From Euclidia mi (taxonomy: Eukaryota > Arthropoda > Insecta > Lepidoptera > Erebidae): 64,000 bases of DNA. The DNA is taken from positions 92,545,034 to 92,609,033 of the forward strand of contig OX123186.2 in the NCBI GenBank assembly GCA_944739405.2, read 5' to 3'. This document shows, in pieces, positions 43,301-55,106 of the stretch. Numbering within the stretch: the first letter of the stretch is position 1; each line of letters starts with the position of its first letter. Position numbers and translations under genes: made by a program. The notes under the pieces were generated by a model. It was not told the DNA's origin. It did no database searches and saw only the letters and a list, made by a program, of their open reading frames with translations.

Positions 43301-44763
43301 TTGCATATTAATTTAAATATCTAATCGTTTTGCATCTTGCCAGACAGAATCAATTTTCATTAGGATAATCATACCTTTGAGGTGCCAATATTTTGGGCCG
43401 GTTGGCAAGCGTAATACGGATGCGCTGTGTATTCCGGCCCGTACAGACGCAAAACGTACTTCGTAATTAGCGCTTGTAACACTAACTTGAACGGTACTTT
43501 TTGAGTTACCTGCAACTATTTCGGTCCCTTAAAAGCACGTAATTTTACTTATGTCATGAATTTTAATTATAATTTAAATGACCACGTAACTTAAAAAATA
43601 ATTACGCGCACCGTATCAAACCTAAGTAGCAGCACAGCCCTGTCCCGAAGTTGTAAAGTTCTGGGAAGTGCGCTGACAGCCTGCTGTTAGCATTTTATAT
43701 TGGTATTATTAAATCTGTATACATAAGCGTCTCCCGTTACTGACTGACTGACAGACAACGCACAGCCTAAACTGTTGAACGCAAGTAGGTTATTGTAGCA
43801 TGAATGTTCCTTCGGGATCGCAGTAAGACTGTATTTCCCAAAACTCCCACAGGATTAGACAGAAACGGTGAAATAAAAAATGTAGCAGCGGCCATTCTCT
43901 AGTACGATTTAATGGTCAAATTAAAATGACGCGACGCGAATTGGTTGGAACGGTGCCGCTGTGATGCCTGCTTAATGTGCTATGAACTGAACGGTTGTAA
44001 TAAAACCGTTGACTTTATTGAAGGTAAACTTTAGATGTATCTTGTAATGCCTACCAAAGGATATTATGCAGTGTGCTGATTATTGTATGAATAGTTTTAA
44101 GATTGATTCCTTACAGTATTTTAGATTAAGTGGTGTGAATGCAGTTTGTAAGATTTAGAATATTTTATTCGAATACTTTTAGAGAAGAATGAAATATATG
44201 AATTGTGACAATGATGTTGAATTGATATGACCTGTATTTCAAAATAAGTATTTGACAGTCTCAATTGACAGCTTCGGAAAAAAAATAGAGTATTATTTCA
44301 CTATGATAGATACGTTTTATATTTCGGAATAGTTTTTAATCCTTAGTTACCCTCGAATCATTGATAAACAAATGTTCTTATTTGATGTTAGTATAATTAT
44401 GTGTATAGAGAGGAAAATCATGGCTATTGGTAGACTTTGAATCAATAATGTATCTAATGAAGGACTATTACCTAATTAATGATTACCAATTTGAAATTTG
44501 GTAACAAAAACTTTCTAAAAAGTTGCCAATGTTTTACAGCAAATTATCATTTTGTTTTGGTTCGGTGGGAAACAATAATGTGAACATAACATCTTATTTC
44601 TTATCACATGCGAGTATGTTGGTAATAAAATGTATTTTTTTAATAAAATTCTGTTTTTTTTCTAGTCTAAAGTATTTTTAAAGGTTCTTCAATAAGTTTC
44701 CATAAAAATGCATTCATATGTTAATCAATTTAAGTACATTACTAATTAAATAATCCTTTTCAG
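43301..44763. other. Gap before F10
   Basis: Holds a family T fragment at about 43725-43870 (CCCGTTACTGACTGACTGAC). Otherwise AT-rich with no gene. Confidence 0.45.
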
Positions 44764-45398
44764 TATACTTCAAAACATCCCGTGTAACCGGACGCCAGTT
44801 ACTTCAAATAGGATTGTATATATTCTGCATGAAGCGTATGGGCATGCACGGTAGAATTAGATGGGTGTGCTCCACACATAATAATAAGAAAATGTAGTGC
44901 AAGTATAATTATGGGCAGCGATAGCCGAGTGGATATACCAATAGACTGCCATGCAGAGGGTATCGGGTTCGAATCCACGGCGCGCACCAATGACTTTTCG
45001 GAGTTATGTGCGTATTGAATTGTTAATTATCGTTTGTCCCGTGCCTCGGAGAGCACGTTAAGCCGTCGGTCCCGGTTGTCATGAAGATCTTTGACAGTCG
45101 TTACAGGGCGTCCGTACCTTCTAAATAAACTGACACTAGTCTAAACCATGGAATATCGCTATCCCTTCGGGTTGCGGAGGTCAGACAGGCAGTCGCTCCG
45201 TGGAAAAGCTAATATTCAGCCAAATCCGGTTAGACTAGAAAGCGGACCCCAGATTGGAACTGGGATAACGCTAAGAGAAAGAAGTAGTGCAAGTATAATT
45301 ACAATGGGTGATGATATAATACAGGTGAAAATGTGCATAATCATTCCATACCAGTGGGAAAAGGTTCTAGTTATAACTAGATCATCGTCGCCATCATA
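44764..45398 (+). pseudogene. mod(mdg4): F10: FLYWCH terminal exon split by a SINE
   Basis: Acceptor TCCTTTTCAG, phase 1. It reads YFKTSRVTGRQLLQIGLYIF and GRIRWVCSTHNNKK, then ATG TAG: the stop at 44895-44897 arises from one extra A in a run of four (44889-44892). Skipping it, the next codons are Cys-Ser-Ala-Ser-Ile-Ile, as in F8 and F9. Right there the S2 SINE (44912-45283) is inserted, and GTAGTGCAAGTATAATTA is repeated on both sides. Beyond it the exon resumes with the codons for T-M-G-D-D-I-I-Q-V-K, running to TAG 45396-45398 with no HxH. The finger is therefore lost in two ways. The frameshift could be an assembly error, but the SINE is not. Confidence 0.85.
44912..45283 (+). mobile_element. 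tRNA-derived SINE (family S2) with 18-bp TSD
   Basis: A box TAGCCGAGTGG and B box GGTTCGAATCC at its left, body as at 15745-16100. The 18-bp target duplication GTAGTGCAAGTATAATTA is at 44894-44911 and 45284-45301 and is perfect, so the insertion is recent. Confidence 0.92.
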
Positions 45399-46721
45399 GC
45401 AATATCGCATTTGCATTAAAGATTCCAAGATGCGTTCCTGGAAACTTGGGTCCGCTTTCTAGTCTAACCAGGGGCGATCGGTTTATAATCTTTGATAACT
45501 AGTAGAGCATCTTGTTTGTTTTAAATCTTTTGAGGTATGTTCCTTTTCTCCTTTCCTTAACTCTTTTCTCGAGAAATTACCGTATCAAAGGTAAAAATAA
45601 CTAAAGGTCCGGGATATTATCCAGTTTAGATAGGTATACTGAATAGTAATGTAATATAGGTTAAGAGCAGTTGACTTATCAAAGAAAAGTAGAGGGTAAA
45701 GGTCCGCATATATTTTGTAATGCCATCCAAAGAAAACCGTACGATTTGGTGAATAATATAAAATAGTTTTGACAGAAAATTGCCTAGTTAGCTATAAATA
45801 AACCGACGGTTTCTACGTACATAAGTCAAGTCAAAAATCGAGGTTTACAGGAGAGCGTAATTTGTGTTCAAGACGCCCTAGAAATAGTTCTATGACCAAT
45901 AATAAATATTTTCTTTCTACAATATTTTAACAGTTTTAAGAGATTTATAATGCTATTTACACAAAGAACAATGGCCACTTCTAATACATTGAATGACCTG
46001 ATAATGAATTATTGTGTATAAAGATAGAATGTACAAAAACAAGTAAATCTATGATCAAGAAATTATACTGTAAATACAGTTTTTCTTATAAAGGTCTAGG
46101 AATTACACAATACACCAAAATTAGTTCGTATTAATTTGACAGATTCTCCCATGTCCAATGTCACCGGCGGCGTCTTTACGTCAAAAACGTTCCATTGCAT
46201 CCTTATCCAATGTTTTCAACAGCAGAAAAACATTTATATTTATCTTTTGATATCTTTTAATATAAAAAAATACATTAATTTATGATCAGCTTTTAACGAC
46301 TTGATTCAATTTATATATAAAATTAAGTTTGCTCGAGGTTTTGACAAAACCAAATGCTAAAGATGTGGTATAAGTGAAATGGAACGTAGCTAAACAAGGA
46401 AGTATTATCGGGCACAGATAATATAACAATGCAACGAATAAAAAATATTTTGATAAGGATGCGTTCACGAGTTCTAGAACATCTTTACAACCCAAAACTT
46501 TTCTTTTTACCTAGACTTCTATAAAATATAATGAAATCATTACACTAAAAAATAACCTTAATTTTAAAATAAGTTTTATCTCTATACATGTTTAGGTCAA
46601 AAATGGCCATTCTTCTTTATTTTTTTTACGTTTTCTTGAAAAAACTGATAGATGACTGTTTCTACGCCGATAATAAAATAAAAGTATGACAGTCATGTCT
46701 ATTATACCTTTTTATACGCTG
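45399..46721. other. Gap, no gene seen
   Basis: AT-rich sequence without domains. The minus-strand ORF at 46286-46495 has no recognised feature. Confidence 0.45.
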
Positions 46722-46835
46722 TCCGTGTGGTGACGGATTAAGAATACGGAATGTGGAAAATGACAGAGGGAGCAAATTATGCAGAGAACAGCACTGTAAG
46801 AGAAGGAAACTTGATACAAACCCTATACCAACCCC
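46722..46835 (+). repeat. Interspersed repeat (family R), truncated
   Basis: Starts TCCGTGTGGTGACGGATTAA but lacks the middle of the unit and its right third. Confidence 0.65.
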
Positions 46836-48074
46836 CTATACAAGACCGCATTCGCACCGAGTGGCACGCATTTTAAAACACCGTACAAAAAGATATGTAA
46901 CAGATGTCCGTATCTACGACACTTACTCGTTTTATTTATAGTACTTGTTCTTTTATACGATTTGTAAAACAAGGTAAATAAATAAAGTTTAAAAAAAATC
47001 GTATGTCTGTATGTGCGCATAGATAATCTAAAGCCAATGATGCAATAAAAATATATGACATTTTCGACCTGTCTTTATATACGTAGGGACCGTCGAAACA
47101 TTAAGATACGTGTTTAGACACCTATGTGATCTCGTATAGATTTATAAGTCAGTATTATCGTTCTAGTCGATTATATGTGATGGTACATAAGGCTAAGGCT
47201 ATATATACATATACACAATAAAAAATAACAGATTTACATATTACCTACATAATAACTATTTATATTTTACTTTTTCATAATTACATTTAGGTAAATAATT
47301 CAACTTTGATCTAATTGTAATTTTTAACTATAAGAGGAACTACAGGAAAAATAAAGATATTTATTTTAGAATATTATTAAGCAATTCTAGTCCAAGTAAA
47401 GAAGTGTTGTCAGATAAACTTTAAGATAACCATGATTTTGATGTGGATATTTCATATTAAAATGTTGTCAAATTAGATTGCTATTTCATTCATTACAAAA
47501 AAATCTTAATTTGTTTCACGCTGTTAATGTCTGCCTCCCTTACATTGGACGTGCTCCGTCTTTGGATTGACGCCCGGCGTTCAGTTGTACTACAGAGTGC
47601 ACTCCGAAAGCACGCTCGAGGAACGTGGGGGTGTAAAAAGTGACAGAATTATATGTCAAGAATTATATAATATTGTTCGTTTTGAAGTTGAAACATACCC
47701 TTGTCTCGTTATCATTCACTTCATTCGTTTGCCCTTACGCATTCGGCCTGGACTGAGGAATATTATTGCTCGTGAAGTATACACTAAGCATGTCATACAC
47801 TTCTTTACCTGTGACATTGAGATGTCAGGTAAATAAAACTAAATACATAAATTACAATAACGCAAAGGCTGAATACTGACTGAATACTTATAGATTCGTA
47901 CACAGTGAATTACTTTTGGGAGCAACCTAAAACTGTCACAAGAAGAAATTTTCTTGAGAACTGCTGTGTTGGGTACAATTTCAATGTAACTTATATAATC
48001 GAGGTGGGACAAATTTTTTTTTGGAGAAGTGTGTCATGTTTTAAAGCTTAAATGAATATAAATGTATGTTTCAG
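46836..48074. other. Gap before F11
   Basis: AT-rich. An 89-codon ORF at 47567-47836 has no recognisable family. Nothing else is seen. Confidence 0.45.
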
Positions 48075-48265
48075 TTGTGTTCACAAGGTCCCAGCGAGGT
48101 CGTCCGATGCTACAGATCGGTGTCTACAAGTACTACATGAAAAATAGCGTATCCAATGGTAAAACCAGATGGGCCTGCTCAACTCATAATAATAAAGGCT
48201 GCAATGCTACTCTCATTACTGTCGGTTACGACGTTGTGGATTTGAAGAATGAACACAACCATTAA
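48075..48265 (+). CDS. mod(mdg4): F11: FLYWCH terminal exon
   Basis: Acceptor AATGTATGTTTCAG, phase 1, 62 codons: VFTRSQRGRPMLQIGVYKYY, then NGKTRWACSTHNNKGCNATL, VGYDVVDLKNEHNH and TAA 48263-48265. The zinc residues (WAC, GC, HNH) are all present. It is the closest intact model for the damaged F10 and F13. The ORF starting at 48249 overlaps its end in another frame and is a shadow. Confidence 0.88.
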
Positions 48266-48539
48266 CGGCCATTTTCAATATTCGAACTATAGATTCGAGT
48301 TTGACATATTTTGTAAGGAGCTTATGTCAAAAACGAATCTAAAATCTACAGATCTATCTATTATTCAAGAAACAACAATTCTAGTATTTCGTAGTAAATG
48401 TACCAAAAATATACACATGTATAAGTCGGTTCATTACAAGAATTCAAAATGGTGTCAAGGTCAAGCTATACAGTTGCTGTACGATTTTAATTCTTATTTC
48501 CTACGCCATAAGAACGGTACAAAGGGTAAAGTGTCTAAC

Positions 48540-48850
48540 CTGTCGTGTAGCCATGTGTGCACATCATCATGTCAGCCTAGAGACCTTCACTGCTGGACTT
48601 AAGCCTCCCCAAGGTTCCCCACACAGACCAATAATGAGCCGCCAGCATCCAACCACTTCCCTCGATCTTAACCAGGTAGTCGGTCCACCTTGTGAGAGGC
48701 CTACCCCTGCTGCGTACACATAGCAGAAAATAAAACTTTTACTCGTAATAATAAGTACAATACCGAATAAATCGTACATACATAAATAAATAGATTCATG
48801 CCTGTCTCCCCGAAGGGGTCGGCAGAGGCATATTAAACGCCAGTGACCGA
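48540..48850 (-). repeat. SINE/LINE-tail cluster
   Basis: CATCATCATGTCAGCCTAGA, then CACTGCTGGACTTAAGCC, is a reversed repeat tail. From 48800, CCTGTCTCCCCGAAGGGGTC is a reversed S1-type tail. The minus-strand 116-codon ORF over this is not a gene. Confidence 0.55.
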
Positions 48851-49799
48851 ATAAATCGCTTATGAGTAAATGGCATTGCCCACCGAAATTACAGCCATGC
48901 TCATGATATAAAAACATACTAAAAAAGTTATGCTCTAGTTACCCTCTAGGCTATAGGTACAAGACTGTTTTAAGTGTTTTAGGTACTTTGCATACAAGAC
49001 ACTAAGGTCCAGTTTCACCACTTCTGAGTAAACATTATTCAAGAGATAAATTGAATATTTTGTACGGAATTTGTAAAACGCAAATTGCTAAGTAATTTCA
49101 CTGGTGCGTATCGGACAGCGTTGAAACAGTATGCAAGTGAAAAGCCCAACAAATGCCATCATTTTGAATTTGATTCTACAATTAATCGGGTTACTCATAA
49201 ATTATGTGACATAATAATACAGGTATCTGTGTATAATAATTATTGTAATTCTGTGGTCATAGATCAGACAATGATGAAGTGCGTTTTTGGTCAATGTGAC
49301 TTATCAATATAGGTATAATCGCCAAATATCTTAATTCTAAATGTAAATTAAATGATATTAATCAATTTATGACTGTGGTATTCTTAAGGAATACTTAACT
49401 GTTTATAAATTATCAATTGATAACTTCTAAGAGCTATCTTCTCATACTTTTTATCCATCTTATTCATGTTATAGCAATGTTTGTCATACCATAAATATTA
49501 AATAAAATAATTATGTAAATATTTTACCTATAATCGCTAATGTTTTAAATTTACAATAATAAACTTAGTTTATTAACAAGTGTAACAGGGAATGAAAATA
49601 TTTATTCGCGATACATGTACCTACTAAAAATTTTTGAAATTTAGATCCAAAGAGTCTTTTTATGTAAGTAAATTAAATAGTCAGAAAATTAGCTAATGAA
49701 AAGATAGATATACTTCGTTCACTCATTCGATAAAATGTGTGGAACTTTTAAAAATCGGCGTTTTTACTCAGACCTACACTGTGATTTGAACGAAATGCG

Positions 49800-49881
49800 A
49801 TTTGGTTTTGAATTGACTCACAATTGGTATTCTGCTACAAATGTAGCAGAATACCAATTGTGAGTCAATTCAAAACCAAAT
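49800..49881. repeat. Perfect 40-bp palindrome
   Basis: The arm ATTTGGTTTTGAATTGACTC and onward to GCTACA (49800-49839) is mirrored without mismatch at 49842-49881, with only AA between. It forms a near-loopless hairpin. Confidence 0.92.
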
Positions 49882-50916
49882 ATATTGTCATATAATGTAA
49901 TAAGGTAAATACCTTATGACATTATATTTATATTCGACCTTAGAATATATTCGACACATAGTGGTTGACGTTGACACATAGTTTGATACTTTGTTTAATT
50001 TATGACACCGAGGCTAGATCGAAACTTTATTGTGTGCAAAAATAATTGGCCCCCAGATTTACAGTAGATTCTAGACTACATTATTTTTTGCAGTTAACCT
50101 GTGCAAGTGTGCCTATTATAATATGCTTCAGAATGAATGTTTTTTTAATCAAAGAGTATATAAAATGTATATATATCTTCTGAAAATTGTAGTCTAGTTA
50201 AGAAGTATTCTTCTCAAATCAATACGTACATAATTGTATTGATTTTATATGACTATCTTTGTCTAATTATAAGAAAATCTTAAAATCTACCTATTTACGA
50301 AATTGGAGCTTCTTATTTCGAAGAATGTTATTAATATATGTTCTACTTCTACTGTTAGGCCGTTTTAATATGTTTATTTATTTATGTTATAAACATATTT
50401 GCTTATACATTACATCTTTGGTGTTTTATGTAACAGTTTATTTATTTTTCTCCACCTCATATATTTTCTAACTTATCTGAAGTTTCAGTGTTAAAAAGTA
50501 CCTACAGCGGCAATTTATGTAGGTATTCTCAAGAGATTTATCTTCAACATTTTTACATTGAAATTCTATTGCTATTAATGTATTTTATTGTGTTATATAT
50601 TATATACAGTGTAATTACACTTAAATTACTACATTTCTGGAACAACTTATCTGAAATTAAATTCGATCGACTATCTCTCGATCTTTTAACCGCGAGAAAA
50701 TCAGTAAACCAAAATTAATTTCAACTTAACTTCGCCTGTAGCTTCGACCGTGTGAATGATTCATCTAAGCCTTCCTCGGGAATCACACTATCTATTAGTG
50801 GAAACCGCACAAAATCCCTTTCATCGCGTTCATACAGATAAAAAAAATACTTCATTTTATGATAAGTATAGAATGTGCCATATTCGCCTTTACTAATATT
50901 TTTTTTACTCTTTCAG
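49882..50916. other. Gap before F12
   Basis: Very AT-rich. ORFs at 50259-50471 and 50488-50718 are low-complexity and not called. Confidence 0.45.
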
Positions 50917-51116
50917 AAATCGACGTGGCATTCTACTACACTTCTAGAGGGAACAAAATTATGTTGTTGGACAACGCTAAGTTCCGCGTCAATGGTGTAA
51001 CAGGCGACAAAGTTCGGTGGCGATGCGCTACACACGAGAAGTACAGGTGCAAAGCGATAGTACATACTGTCAATGATGTTGTTGTACATTATGTTGATAC
51101 GCATAGTTACTTTTAA
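50917..51116 (+). CDS. mod(mdg4): F12: FLYWCH terminal exon, KYRC type
   Basis: Acceptor ACTCTTTCAG, phase 1, 65 codons: IDVAFYYTSRGNKIMLLDNA, then GDKVRWRCATHEKYRCKAIV, HTVNDVVVHYVDTHSYF and TAA 51114-51116. As in F7, the second Cys is in YRCKA and there is a single closing His. AATAAA at 51138-51143, only 22 nt after the stop, marks a very short 3' UTR. The ATG at 50859 is intronic. Confidence 0.87.
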
Positions 51117-52330
51117 AATAGGTCGGGTTATTTGTTGAATAAATAAATTCATGTTTAATTAGTTTGAAACTCTCTTTTCTGATGTATATTGAATGGTTCT
51201 CAAACGCGTAATACTTACTTTTAGAAATAGTAGTGGCGAAAATTTCGTATGTCTGGGCAAATCAGTGGCTTTTTATTTTACCAAATTAACCGCGATTGAG
51301 AGCTTTTATATAAATATTAGCTGATATATTTCATTTGTTACGAATTAGCAGCTCGATATCCCCATGTTTCTCATGCAATAAGCTGACTTGATCCAGTATC
51401 TGAAGTTTTTGTTGTTCGATGAAATGTAAAAAAAAAAGATTTTTATGCTCTTGCAATTCAAAAATAAGTGAAGTATCAATATACTTCAAATAATTGTATT
51501 CGCTTTAATAGCGCTTTCTGAAACTGAAACATACACCGAATCTACATTTCGGTGTAGTGTATGTTTCGGTCGTCATAGTGTTAAACTTGCGTTTTCCAAG
51601 CAATGTGATTGTAGGGTAGTTTTATTTTTGTTGATATCATTCTTATCTTTACTCTGAACAAATTGCATGTTTTCTATGTAATGTATGGACGTACGCCCTT
51701 GGTGACTTATTTAGTGTTGTAGATATAGGTATATATTTTTTGTACAAATATATTATTAGTGAAGCATAAATTGATGAGAAGAGAGGGCAAAGTTTAGCTT
51801 TTAAGACAAATTCTAAATCAACTGATTTTTCAAATTCATATTTATTTAGACTGTTCCCAAAAGGTTTTCTGTTTTTAATAAATATTGAAAATATTCATAC
51901 AACATCCGGTTTTATCGGGCACTTATTTTATCAGGTATCATTAAATACTGACATAAGTTACTGCGCTTTTAAGCGTATTGTATTATTACTAACTTTTTAT
52001 ATATCAGATCTTTGATATCATCACTCCTTTTATTACATACCTTTTATTAGTACCTACTGTGTAATAAGTAAATTATGTTTCTTTTATTATAGGTAAATGT
52101 TTTAAAAAAATATCAAAAATATTATGTTAAAATAATTTTTAATTCGTTTTTATAATCTTAGTTTTAATTATGTAGAAAAGTAAGTATCTTGAAAGTTAGT
52201 TTTTTAGCTTTTGCATTACTAAACTACTATTAAAACAAATGTTATTTATCTAAATATATAAGAAGTGCCAGCAGATATAGTTCTATATTATTTTTTATTC
52301 CAATTGCATTTTTTTCCGTTGTATTATTTG
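51117..52330. other. Gap, no gene seen
   Basis: AT-rich. A short inverted repeat (GAAACATACACCGAA against TTTCGGTGTAGTGTATGTTTC) lies at 51525-51567. Confidence 0.45.
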
Positions 52331-52565
52331 TCCGTGTGGTGACGGATTAAGAATACGGAATGTCACCACCCCATATCATCCCATGGGTGTCGTAAGTGCC
52401 GACAGAGGGAGCATATTATGCAGAGAGCAGCACTGCAAGAGAAGGAAAACTTGGTACAAAACCTATACCAACCTGTTTGGCCAGCGTGGTATAGTAGGCC
52501 AATTCCTCCATTCAAAGGAAAGGCCTAGTCCAGCAGTGGACTGTTAAAGGCTGATGATGACGATT
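52331..52565 (+). repeat. Interspersed repeat (family R), + strand
   Basis: Full unit from TCCGTGTGGTGACGGATTAA to GGCTGATGATGACG. Confidence 0.8.
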
Positions 52566-52657
52566 CCAGTTCATATTTTCTATATTATCTGCCGTCAGGA
52601 CATTATACAGAAAGTCATTTTAATTACATTCTGGCGCTTTTAAGATAAATATATTCC

Positions 52658-53388
52658 AATAGGCTTGTGTCCTAAAATGTAATTAGCGATTGATTCGTAC
52701 ATTTATTAGATGTTAAACTGAAATACCTGATTTCCTTCAAAAATCGAACAGTAACATTACAAATTACAGCTTTTTACAAACCTTTTTGAATTTGATACGA
52801 AAACGCTGTAAACCATCATTCCGGTTGAGTGATATCACAAAGTCCAAAACAAAATAGAAGTCTGGTCTGATGTACCCACTTTTATTTTCTTATATTCGAT
52901 TTGACAGGAAGAAAGTTTGACGTTTTAGTTGTATTTTTGTATTTACTGCTAAAACGTTAACAACATGAATGGCGGACGTACTGTTTGACGTAATGCTCTC
53001 CGATTGGTGTTCACTGTCACTAGAATAAATATATTATCTTTAGTTTTAGAATCCTAAAAATAACATTAATCTTAACTTTTTATAATAAACTAGAGGACGC
53101 CAGCAGCTACGCCTGCATTTTTTTTTAATTTACCCGTTTTGGCCGATCCCGAGGGAATTTCGGGTAATGCCTTCTTAGTGCACTCCTGCAGACCCCAAGG
53201 AACATACATGCTTAATTTCAGCTTCCTACGCCCAATAGTTTCGGCTGTAGCGTGTCTGTCAGTCAGTCAGTAACGCAAGGCTTTTATATATTAAGATAAT
53301 AAACTTCATTGACATATTAAAATAATGAATAATGAATCTATAGATACTGCAATCAAACCGATTTATTCTTAGTGGACACAAGCCTATT
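52658..53388. mobile_element. MITE (family B) carrying an inserted family T unit
   Basis: Same ends and body as 2144-2666. About 210 bp at 53092-53301 (CTAGAGGACGCCAGCAGCTA to AAGGCTTTTATATATTAAG) are absent from the other copy and match family T in reverse. Confidence 0.85.
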
Positions 53389-53394
53389 AAAAGT

Positions 53395-53705
53395 GCTCCT
53401 ACGCACTATGTGGCTAGACGCAATGCGGCCAGCCGTGCGGCTGACCGTAATCAAAAATTTGTGTGAGAGAAAGTAGTTCCTATACAAACTGCGATGTAGC
53501 TACCGGCCGACCGCTCAGGACGGTTGCCATACACACTGCGTGGATAGTGCTAGCTTGCGGTGGCCCGCCATTGACGGTGAACATTTTATTGATAATAAGC
53601 CCCTACGCACTATGCGGTTAGCTGAAATAAGGTCAGTCGTCCGGCTAACCGCAAGCGCAACCGCGTCCTGCGGCTAGCCGATACTGGCTGGCCGCATTGC
53701 AGCCT
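53395..53705. mobile_element. GC-rich short repeat
   Basis: Repeated words CTACGCACTATG and CGGCTAGCCG/CGGCCAGCCG in both orientations suggest a small DNA element just upstream of F13. No ORF. Borders are approximate. Confidence 0.5.
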
Positions 53706-53726
53706 TCTTGATTTCCTTCCTTACAG

Positions 53727-53989
53727 CCATATTTACTCTTTCTCGAAGAGGGAACATTCTTCTGCGATTCGATGGCCGTACTTATGATAAGAAGAGAACC
53801 CAGAAGAATGGTAAAACTAGGTGGGAGTGTTCAACGCATAGTAGCAAAGGTTGCACAGCGGCAATCATGACTCTAGCTGACTGTGTTGTTGATAAGATAA
53901 AAATCATATTCATTAAAGTTTCATCATCATCATCATCAGCCTGCCATAGTCCACTATTGAATATATGCCTCTCAATGGCACGCCACTGA
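53727..53989 (+). CDS. mod(mdg4): F13: FLYWCH terminal exon with 3' frameshift and extension
   Basis: Acceptor TTCCTTACAG, phase 1. It reads IFTLSRRGNILLRFDGRTYD, then NGKTRWECSTHSSKGCTAAI, MTLADCVVDKIK. The group's usual ending N-H-x-H-stop is found one base out of frame: ATCATATTCATTAA needs one more A in the run at 53899-53903. As sequenced, the frame runs on through the ATCATC repeat and ends at TGA 53987-53989, giving 86 codons with a Ser-rich tail and no closing His pair in frame. It is either a genuine new C-terminus or a homopolymer error. Confidence 0.78.
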
Positions 53990-54090
53990 GCTCGATTGCC
54001 GGCTCTTCGTGTCCAGCCTCTTCCAGACACATCTCAGTACTCTATCTGGCCGGAGGGCGTCATATGTCATGTTTATCAAGGCGCGGTAGA
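53925..54090 (-). repeat. Repeat tail abutting F13
   Basis: TCATCATCATCATCAGCCTG, then CCATAGTCCACTATTGAATA, lies about 10 bp after the expected F13 stop. The same element is found reversed at 61190-61300 (GGACTATGGCAGGCTAATGA). Confidence 0.65.
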
Positions 54091-54259
54091 TTGGAACTTG
54101 ACCTTAAGCATGTTATTCTCTTCTGAAAGGACACACGCCACAAGAATGTTATTGTTATGATAATTAAATGTTTTACCACCAATGTTGTCTTTTATTAATG
54201 ATTGCACTTGTATAAGTTAAATCTGCCGCATGGGGTCATGTACGATTGTGACTTAAATA

Positions 54260-55030
54260 TATAATTACTAGCTGACCCAGCGAACTCCGAGTTTTTATGT
54301 AATTCCCCTTTTTCCGAGCCTTTTTTCCAAAGTTACCATTGACTTGCGCTTAAGGCGAGGTTGCAGTACAGTACGTAGCTCGACCTCACCCCCCGCAAAA
54401 ACAAAAACACGGCGGTGGCGTCAGCGAGTGAGCGGAGGGAGGGGTCAGCGAGTGAGCGGGGGGAGGGGAGGGGAGGTTTTGTGTGTGCGTGTGCCACAGC
54501 GCAGCGTAAAAAAACCGTAGATGAGTTATGCGAACTTCAAATGTGGCACATTAAAAACAGGCTAAATGTCTCATTTGGCTTTAGTCGCGTACGCGCTGCG
54601 GTCGGAAGCGCTCGCTCTTTTACTCGCGTATGTGTACGTTACATTTGAAAATGCCGTCGTGTGTAATGAGATTTTGCACAAACTATAGTAGGAAAATGAC
54701 TAAAAGTTATGGAATCACTTCTCATTCATGAGTATTACAATATTACAACGTTTTATTTACAATTTATAATAAATTCAGTATCACAAATAATAGAGTGAAT
54801 AAAAAAATTGGCATTTAGCTAGTGTAAAAGAGAAGCAGTATTGTGCGTGTTCAAAGACTAAAAAACAAAGTATCTAGATGGGACATTCGTAATAATAAAA
54901 TACTGACTGATGTGTGTTTTTGTCAAGTAATAAAAGTGATTTGAGGCTGAATCTGAATTTGAGGCTGGTCGAAAATCGCATGCACCTGTTTTTTGCAATC
55001 ACTATCGATTGCTGATCACTTTCTGGTAGT
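54260..55030. other. Repeat-rich gap
   Basis: Begins with a Helitron-like end (ACTAGCTGACCCAGCGAACT) and holds a short direct duplication GTCAGCGAGTGAGCGG at about 54418-54460. Otherwise AT-rich, no gene. Confidence 0.45.
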
Positions 55031-55106
55031 CATTTGTTTTGTAGACGTTCATTTGTTTTGTAGACGTTCATTTGTTTTGTAGACGTTCAATTGTTTTGTA
55101 GACGTT
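55031..55106. repeat. 19-bp tandem repeat, four units
   Basis: CATTTGTTTTGTAGACGTT is repeated four times, with one T to A change in the last unit, followed by a partial fifth. Confidence 0.92.

Noticed and set aside
47567..47836. 89-codon ORF
   Set aside because: No motif or repeated relative, and it does not connect to F11 by a phase-1 splice site.
9813..52565. Family R copies as a CRISPR-like or satellite array
   Set aside because: The copies are dispersed, in both orientations and not regularly spaced: an ordinary interspersed repeat.
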